From an uncultured Eubacteriales bacterium (GTDB lineage Bacteria > Bacillota_A > Clostridia > Peptostreptococcales > Anaerovoracaceae): a stretch of DNA of 6,208 nucleotides. Below, piece by piece: positions 1-4,062 of the stretch. The notes below the pieces were generated by a model. The model was not told the origin of the DNA. It saw only the letters and a list, made by a program, of their open reading frames with translations, and did no database searches. The translations under genes and the position numbers were made by a program. Each line of letters starts with the position of its first letter. The first letter of the stretch is position 1. The stretch is taken from positions 1-6,208 of the forward strand of contig CADATR010000108.1 in NCBI GenBank assembly GCA_902790885.1, read 5' to 3'.

Positions 1-77
1 ATGATCTCACCGGCACGTTCAAGGTCGCTTTCTCTTGTTGATAATCTTAATGTATCCACTATAACCCACTTCTTCAT
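1..77 (-). CDS. Possible start of an unrecognised gene, cut by the left window edge
   Basis: An ATG at 75-77, immediately preceded in frame by a TAG, opens a minus-strand frame with no stop to the window edge. About 25 codons are visible, beginning MKKWVIVDTLRLSTR. The N-terminus (Lys-Lys, then a hydrophobic strand-like run) looks protein-like, but no family can be recognised. It lies 58 bases beyond the stop of the aminotransferase gene on the same strand, so it could be a third operon gene. There is no clear Shine-Dalgarno sequence. An extended -10-like sequence (TGGTACAAT, 92-100) would place transcription start only about 8 bases before the ATG, giving a nearly leaderless message. Short length and missing ribosome binding site keep this call weak; it may be chance. 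Confidence 0.25.
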   Translation of the reverse strand, partial: MKKWVIVDTLRLSTRESDLERAGEI

Positions 78-135
78 CTATAGTCGTCAATATTGTACCA
101 TACTTTCTGTGGATTTTAGCTATAAGTACTGGTTA

Positions 136-1293
136 TTATATTGCATTTATCTCACGTACAGCCGCGAGCAGCACAGGGAACTCATCGATGACGGGCATGC
201 GCACTCTCGCGGAATTGACATCCAGACCCTTGAAGTCGTTGCCGTCTACAACTAGCACGCCTCTTTTGTAGAATTCCTTCTTGAGATTCACGCTCTCATC
301 ATCGTGGTAGAGCAGGCAGATGGAGCTGGTATCCAGAGTCTCCGCGATGTGGAGACTGCCGGATCCGCCTTCAGGCCTCTCTTCGCTGCAGCCTAGTTCC
401 GCCTTAATCGCCGACTTCATCCTGCTGAAATCCGCCTTCGACGACTCCACAAAGTATCCGCATCCGAGAGCTGCCGCTGCTATCTCCCTTGAGAGTTCGC
501 CCACCATGTACGGATTCGTCATCTTGTTCATGTAATTGATGAGGTTCTTATGCGCGATGATGTAGCCGACTCTCATTCCCGCCAGACCGAAGCCCTTTGA
601 CAGGGTTTTTATTACGGCCAGATTAGGGTACTTCGCGAACAGCTGCACTGCCGAGTTCTCCTTTGGCATGAAGTCGCCGTAAGCCTCGTCGATGATAACA
701 GTGATATCGTGGCTGAGCGCCGCTGACACTATCCTGTCTATGTCCGCTATATCTATGCACTGACCCGTAGGATTGTTAGGATTGTCGATGTAGATGTAAT
801 TGCACGATGTGCCGTCAGGTCCTTCTGAATCGATCAGGGTCATAAACTCATCCGCATCGAATCTGTAGTTATTGCTTTTACTGAGCTGATACGGCATATA
901 CTCTATGCCTATCATCTGAGCGTGCATGTAGTAGTCGGTAAACTGCGGAGAAACTCCGAGGACTGCGGCATTATGCGTATCGAAGATATTATTTACGATA
1001 TAAAGCGCACTCATGCTGCCGTCAGTCAACAGTATGTTGTCTCGCTCCACATCTATGATGTCTTCCCAGAATTTACCGATCGCCTCGTAGAGGGCCTGGC
1101 TGTGCGGGTAAGGCCCGAGCCTGGCGGCATCGAAGCTCCTGAGTGCGGTCACGCACTCAGGAGGGAATCCGTAAGGATTGCAGCCTTCGCTGCAGTCGAT
1201 GCCGCCGTCCGGAAGCTCTACATGATCCATGGCATAACTTATCTTCTCCTGCTCAAGCAGCTGTTTTCTGATTTTCAGTTTGCCTGTTTCCAT
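136..1293 (-). CDS. PLP-dependent class I/II aminotransferase, HisC-like
   Basis: Cytosolic fold-type I PLP enzyme of 385 residues that should move an amino group between an amino acid and a 2-oxo acid. Visible motifs in order: the substrate/cofactor loop NPNNPTG (171-177), DEAYGDF (202-208) whose Asp and Tyr hold the pyridine ring, the Schiff-base lysine K233 in SKGFGLAGMRVGY (232-244), and a C-terminal ARVRMP (362-367) supplying the carboxylate-binding arginine. This pattern is typical of the HisC/CobD-like branch. No histidine or cobalamin genes are nearby, so the substrate is not settled. HisC-type enzymes in Bacillus are known also to transaminate Phe and Tyr, and the aromatic-rich leader ORF upstream points the same way (inference). 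It is the second gene of an operon: its ATG is 15 bases after the transporter stop, whose TAG forms the start of the purine-rich ribosome binding region TAGGAAGAGAG. No terminator-like hairpin is evident downstream. Confidence 0.9.
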   Translation of the reverse strand: METGKLKIRKQLLEQEKISYAMDHVELPDGGIDCSEGCNPYGFPPECVTALRSFDAARLGPYPHSQALYEAIGKFWEDIIDVERDNILLTDGSMSALYIVNNIFDTHNAAVLGVSPQFTDYYMHAQMIGIEYMPYQLSKSNNYRFDADEFMTLIDSEGPDGTSCNYIYIDNPNNPTGQCIDIADIDRIVSAALSHDITVIIDEAYGDFMPKENSAVQLFAKYPNLAVIKTLSKGFGLAGMRVGYIIAHKNLINYMNKMTNPYMVGELSREIAAAALGCGYFVESSKADFSRMKSAIKAELGCSEERPEGGSGSLHIAETLDTSSICLLYHDDESVNLKKEFYKRGVLVVDGNDFKGLDVNSARVRMPVIDEFPVLLAAVREINAI

Positions 1294-1308
1294 AATTTAT
1301 CTCTCTTC

Positions 1309-2469
1309 CTAAGCCTCGCTGCTGCCGTTATCCTTATGCTTTATGATCTTATATCCGCCGATGATCAGGGTCGGCAGCAGGTAGAACAGAATGAATCCGT
1401 ACGACAGATATGTGTATCCGGCTCCGATCAGATCTACCACGCCTACGCGGGAGAGCAGGAGCGCAGCAACCAGTGTTGCGACCGCGATGAGTCCTCTGCT
1501 CTTTTTATCGAGCGCTGTACGGCCCTTCTCCTGCATTGCGATGTCGAATCTGTCGATGATCATATGGATGCATCCTGTTGCTGTCTCTATCAGTGTCCAT
1601 CCCATTACGATACCGAAGAGGGTAAGCAGCGCAGGACCTCCGTTTACAGCACTGATCATCATTGTCCATGGAGTTTCAACTTCAGGACCGACGATCGAGA
1701 GATCTCCGTAGAAGCACATCATTGCAAAGTAGCTGAGGAACCACGGGATCACCATCAGCAGACCCGCGAAAATGCCGCCTACCAGAGTGTGCTTTCTTTC
1801 GGTCTGTCTCTTGAGCGAGAACATTCCCATAGGAATGGCATTGATGTTGTACGCAACGTAGAGGATTCCTGTCCATATGCACAGTGCTGCTGTTACCTTG
1901 CCGTCATACGCAGATGTGTCGTGTGCCGCGAATACTTCGCCGATATGGTCTCCCCGTCTTGAGATAACGATTATTGTGAAGATTATGTACCCTACATACA
2001 GAAGGATAGTCCCGATAGATTCAAACTGCTCGATGATGCGGTCGCCATAGAAGTTCAGGATGCCGACTACAACTATGATCACCACACTTCCGAGAAAGCT
2101 CGGCAGTCCCACCTGCGCAAATATGGAGCCTGTCGCAGCTGCCATTACTGCTATGAGCAGTATGCCTATAAGCACAGTCAGTATATCCATAACGGGCCAG
2201 AGCGGTCCGATCACCTTCTTAATGAAATTCTTATAGTCATAAACTTTGTAGATCCTGCAGATCTCGAAAGTCAGGAATGCGAAGAGCGAAAAGCCTATCG
2301 CGATCGTGATTCCCGAGATCCAGCCCATAGAGCCGAACATGGCTCCATACTGATAGATCTCACGCCCTGTAGCATAGCCTCCGCCGATAAGCACCGACTG
2401 GAGTATGACTCCAGGCAGGATATACTTTGCATAGAAATTACCTTTTGATTGATTGTTCTTCTGTCCCAT
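1309..2469 (-). CDS. YkvI-family membrane transporter (APC-like, substrate unknown)
   Basis: Integral membrane protein of 386 residues with about ten hydrophobic segments (roughly 14-35, 46-70, 94-115, 124-140, 151-170, 194-215, 228-255, 280-300, 326-345, 349-372). The first segment is interrupted by GGGYATGRE (29-37), the signature I associate with the YkvI family. In transporters of the LeuT/APC fold such a glycine-rich break in helix 1 forms the substrate or ion site. The C-terminus is short and basic (KIIKHKD). The start is supported by AAGGAG (2478-2483), 8 bases before the ATG. It is the first full gene of an operon with the aminotransferase, and lies behind a leader ORF and terminator-like hairpin. 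This suggests uptake or export of an amino acid or keto acid handled by the partner enzyme. Substrate and direction cannot be read from the sequence. Family assignment is by recognition of motif and topology, without a search. Confidence 0.8.
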   Translation of the reverse strand: MGQKNNQSKGNFYAKYILPGVILQSVLIGGGYATGREIYQYGAMFGSMGWISGITIAIGFSLFAFLTFEICRIYKVYDYKNFIKKVIGPLWPVMDILTVLIGILLIAVMAAATGSIFAQVGLPSFLGSVVIIVVVGILNFYGDRIIEQFESIGTILLYVGYIIFTIIVISRRGDHIGEVFAAHDTSAYDGKVTAALCIWTGILYVAYNINAIPMGMFSLKRQTERKHTLVGGIFAGLLMVIPWFLSYFAMMCFYGDLSIVGPEVETPWTMMISAVNGGPALLTLFGIVMGWTLIETATGCIHMIIDRFDIAMQEKGRTALDKKSRGLIAVATLVAALLLSRVGVVDLIGAGYTYLSYGFILFYLLPTLIIGGYKIIKHKDNGSSEA

Positions 2470-2502
2470 TTCTTTTACTCCTTCTTCGAAAATAACGGTC
2501 TC

Positions 2503-2530
2503 TCAGCAGCGTCCCCTTCTATGCTGCTGA
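2503..2530 (-). promoter_or_regulatory. Stable hairpin in the leader, just before the transporter ribosome binding site
   Basis: Perfect 8-base inverted repeat TCAGCAGC/GCTGCTGA (2523-2530 and 2503-2510) with a 12-base loop that in the RNA reads AUAGAAGGGGAC. It lies between the terminator-like hairpin and the AAGGAG of the transporter gene, leaving the ribosome binding site itself unpaired. No T-run follows, so it is not a terminator. It could protect the 5' end of a processed message, present the purine-rich loop to a protein or small RNA, or have no role. Confidence 0.5.
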
Positions 2531-2538
2531 AGAATCTC

Positions 2539-2568
2539 AAAAAGAAAAACCGCGGCATCATGCCGCGG
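2539..2568 (-). terminator. Intrinsic terminator in the leader of the transporter operon (probable attenuator)
   Basis: On the minus strand the sequence CCGCGGCA TGA TGCCGCGG (2550-2568) forms an 8-base, almost all-GC stem with a tiny loop, followed directly by TTTTTCTTTTT (2539-2549). This is a textbook Rho-independent terminator. It sits after the 33-codon leader ORF and before the transporter gene. I see no other convincing promoter between it and that gene, so expression of the operon should depend on reading through it. That favours an attenuator over a plain gene-end terminator. Confidence 0.85.
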
Positions 2569-2607
2569 CTTCTTAACGATATATGCTCAAACTCTTTTTA
2601 TTGAACA

Positions 2608-2709
2608 CTATTGGTGCACGGCAAAATTCTTCTTTGTGTTTTCAAAGAAGCTGCGCCAAAAGAAGTTCTTATTTGCGTTGTGAGTGATACCTTTTGTTCG
2701 ATACATCAT
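2608..2709 (-). CDS. 33-residue leader peptide rich in aromatic residues (putative)
   Basis: Small ORF with tandem ATG codons (2707-2709, 2704-2706) and a good AAGGA (2716-2720) six bases upstream, ending at TAG (2608-2610). The peptide carries NFFWRSFFENTKKNF at residues 15-29: two Phe-Phe pairs, one Trp and a fifth Phe. The two Phe-Phe pairs are each encoded by TTC TTT within near-identical CTTCTTT(T)G repeats. It has no membrane segment or known domain. A promoter lies 34 bases upstream and an intrinsic terminator 40 bases downstream, the layout of amino-acid leader peptides such as PheL, whose job is to be translated rather than to act as a protein. Alternative: a genuine small protein with its own terminator. 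The ORF itself is well supported by its ribosome binding site; the leader role is inferred. Confidence 0.65.
   Translation of the reverse strand: MMYRTKGITHNANKNFFWRSFFENTKKNFAVHQ
2611..2659 (-). promoter_or_regulatory. Alternative RNA pairings that could switch the downstream terminator
   Basis: Within the second half of the leader ORF the RNA can fold as a two-part hairpin. The inner stem is CUUCUUUG/CAAAGAAG (2643-2650 with 2629-2636, 8 pairs, loop AAAACA). The outer stem is UUGGCGCA/UGCACCAA (2652-2659 with 2611-2618, 7 of 8 pairs). The segment UGCCGUG (2617-2623) shares two bases with the outer stem and is also complementary (6 Watson-Crick pairs plus one G-U) to CGCGGCA (2561-2567), the 5' arm of the terminator. 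Stalling at the Phe/Trp codons would open the hairpin and free UGCCGUG to block the terminator. A ribosome at the stop codon would cover UGCCGUG and let the terminator form. Pairings were found by eye; energies were not computed. Confidence 0.45.
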
Positions 2710-2742
2710 CGTTTTTCCTTTTAGAGAGGTTCTTAAGACAAG

Positions 2743-2771
2743 ACTATAAACTTGTTTATTGTAAAAATCAA
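2743..2771 (-). promoter_or_regulatory. Sigma-A-type promoter of the leader ORF/transporter operon
   Basis: -35 TTGATT (2766-2771, four of six consensus bases), a 17-base spacer, and -10 TATAGT (2743-2748, five of six). Start of transcription would fall near 2734-2736, giving a 25-28 base untranslated leader before the ATG of the small ORF. The -35 box directly abuts the T-run of the prfA terminator, so the two transcription units are tightly packed but separate. Confidence 0.7.
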
Positions 2772-2772
2772 C

Positions 2773-2806
2773 AAAAAAGTTGCGGACTTATTGTATAAAT
2801 CCGCAA
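2773..2806 (-). terminator. Intrinsic terminator of prfA
   Basis: In the minus-strand RNA, UUGCGGAUUUA pairs with UAAGUCCGCAA (2796-2806 with 2780-2790; 11 pairs including one G-U) around a five-base loop, followed by CTTTTTTG (2772-2779). It begins about 35 bases after the prfA stop and ends the prfA transcript before the next promoter. Confidence 0.85.
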
Positions 2807-2841
2807 ACATTTGTTAACACCTATTATATTCAATCTTTCAA

Positions 2842-3909
2842 TTAGCCGAAATCTCTCATCTTGGCAGCCTGGTCAGCAGTGATGAGTCCGTCAACGGCCT
2901 CGTCTATATCTCCGTCGAGGAACTGATCGAGCTTATAAAGAGTGAGGTTGATACGGTGATCCGTGATTCTTCCCTGAGGGAAGTTATATGTACGGATACG
3001 CTCCGAGCGGTCACCTGATCCTACCTGACTTCTTCTGTCTGCCGAGATTTTGTCGTTCTGCTCCTGCACCATCTTGTCGTAGAGTCTGGCCTTGAGTACT
3101 CTCATGGCCTTCTCTCTGTTCTGGATCTGCGACTTTTCGTCCTGGCATGTTACGACGATACCTGTAGGCAGGTGTGTCATACGGACAGCTGAGTCAGTTG
3201 TATTTACGCACTGGCCGCCGTTTCCGGAAGCTCTGTAAACGTCTACCTTTACGTCGTTAGGATTGATCTCAACCTCTACGTCGTCTACTTCAGGAAGCAC
3301 AGCGACTGTAGCAGCCGATGTGTGGATACGGCCGGAGGATTCTGTTTCAGGAACTCTCTGCACTCTGTGTACGCCCGATTCGAACTTGAGTCTCGAGTAA
3401 GCGCCGCGGCCCTTGATCATTACAACGGCTTCCTTGATGCCGCCGATACCTGTGTCGCTGATCTCGATGATCTCTGCCTTCCAGTGGCGGCGCTCAGCGT
3501 ATCTGAGATACATTCTGAGCAGGTCGTTACCGAAGAGCGCTGCCTCTTCGCCGCCTGTGCCGGCTCTGATCTCGAGGATTACGTTCTTATCATCGTTAGG
3601 GTCCTTAGGGAGAAGCAGGATCTTCAGCTCCTCCTGAGCCTTGGCCATGTTTTCCTCGAGCTCCTTGGCCTCCTCTTTGGCCATCTCGCGCATCTCCTCG
3701 TCATCTTCGAGGTCGATCAGCTCTCTGGCGTCGGCGAGATCGCTCTGCATCTTGCGGTAGTTCTCATAAGCCTTTACCACCGGCTCGATCTCCGACATCT
3801 CTTTCATATACTTCTGCCAGTTTTTCTGGTCGGAGATGACTGCTGGGTCGGCAACCTTCTCGGAGAGCTCTCTGTATTTTTCTGTAATAAAGTCTAACTT
3901 GTCAAACAT
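2842..3909 (-). CDS. prfA: Peptide chain release factor 1 (RF1)
   Basis: Cytosolic translation termination factor that recognises UAA and UAG on the ribosome and triggers hydrolysis of peptidyl-tRNA. The length of 355 residues is normal for the family. N-terminal helical domain with acidic coiled-coil stretch (about 1-105), then GTGGEEA (117-123). The codon-reading tripeptide is PET (187-189) in [23 protein letters not shown], the usual Firmicutes RF1 form, unlike the SPF of RF2. The catalytic GGQ is at 231-233 ([13 protein letters not shown]), and the conserved tail has [18 protein letters not shown] (297-314). The ATG is preceded by GAAAGGA (3917-3923), 7 bases upstream, and MFDKLD matches the family's usual N-terminus. 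It has its own promoter and terminator and so is monocistronic apart from a 13-codon upstream ORF. The prmC (hemK) methyltransferase and rpmE neighbours seen in many Firmicutes are absent here. Confidence 0.97.
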   Translation of the reverse strand: MFDKLDFITEKYRELSEKVADPAVISDQKNWQKYMKEMSEIEPVVKAYENYRKMQSDLADARELIDLEDDEEMREMAKEEAKELEENMAKAQEELKILLLPKDPNDDKNVILEIRAGTGGEEAALFGNDLLRMYLRYAERRHWKAEIIEISDTGIGGIKEAVVMIKGRGAYSRLKFESGVHRVQRVPETESSGRIHTSAATVAVLPEVDDVEVEINPNDVKVDVYRASGNGGQCVNTTDSAVRMTHLPTGIVVTCQDEKSQIQNREKAMRVLKARLYDKMVQEQNDKISADRRSQVGSGDRSERIRTYNFPQGRITDHRINLTLYKLDQFLDGDIDEAVDGLITADQAAKMRDFG

Positions 3910-3962
3910 GTGTATTTCCTTTCTGTACGCAAAATCAATAACGGGTGCTCATTGCAGTTCCG

Positions 3963-4004
3963 CTATCGTCCTTCGAGTATTCTGCGTCCAGTTCTGTCAG
4001 TCAT
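3963..4004 (-). CDS. 13-codon upstream ORF in the prfA leader (putative)
   Basis: Reads MTDRTGRRILEGR and stops at TAG (3963-3965, followed by C). It has one of the strongest ribosome binding sites in the window, AGAGGAG (4010-4016), 5 bases before the ATG, and lies about 23 bases downstream of the predicted start of the prfA transcript. The peptide is basic (four Arg) and resembles no known protein; it is too short to be enzymatic. The 53 bases to prfA hold only a weak stem (CAAUGA/UUAUUG) and the prfA ribosome binding site. Its UAG stop is a codon that RF1 itself reads, so a feedback role is conceivable. It could equally be a remnant or a chance ORF with a good site. Confidence 0.4.
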   Translation of the reverse strand: MTDRTGRRILEGR

Positions 4005-4033
4005 ATTTTCTCCTCTTTCGTTTAAAGCAGTTT

Positions 4034-4062
4034 ATTATATCAGTATTCGTCGTATTTTTCCA
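4034..4062 (-). promoter_or_regulatory. Extended -10 promoter of prfA
   Basis: -35 TGGAAA (4057-4062, four of six), a 17-base spacer, and a perfect -10 TATAAT (4034-4039). It is preceded by TGA at the right place for an extended -10 element (TGnTATAAT). That TGA (4040-4042) is also the stop codon of the MocR-fusion gene, so the promoter is embedded in that gene's last codons. Expected transcription start is near 4027. Confidence 0.7.

Noticed and set aside
92..128. Hairpin behind the aminotransferase gene as operon terminator (CCAGUACUU pairing with AAGUAUGG)
   Set aside because: It has a bulge, a loop of about 18 bases and no following T-run, so it does not look like an intrinsic terminator.
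922..1962. Long plus-strand open frame (346 codons) opposite the aminotransferase and transporter genes
   Set aside because: Low-complexity, Cys/His/Tyr-rich translation without any family signature, antisense to two genes with clear motifs.
2539..2736. T-box or metabolite riboswitch in the leader of the transporter operon
   Set aside because: No T-box consensus (AGGGUGGNACCGCG-type segment) or other riboswitch core that I know could be found. The region is taken up by a translated ORF with its own ribosome binding site.
3935..3952. Five-codon mini-ORF MSTRY before prfA
   Set aside because: Only a weak GGAA upstream and very short; it is expected by chance in a 50-base leader.
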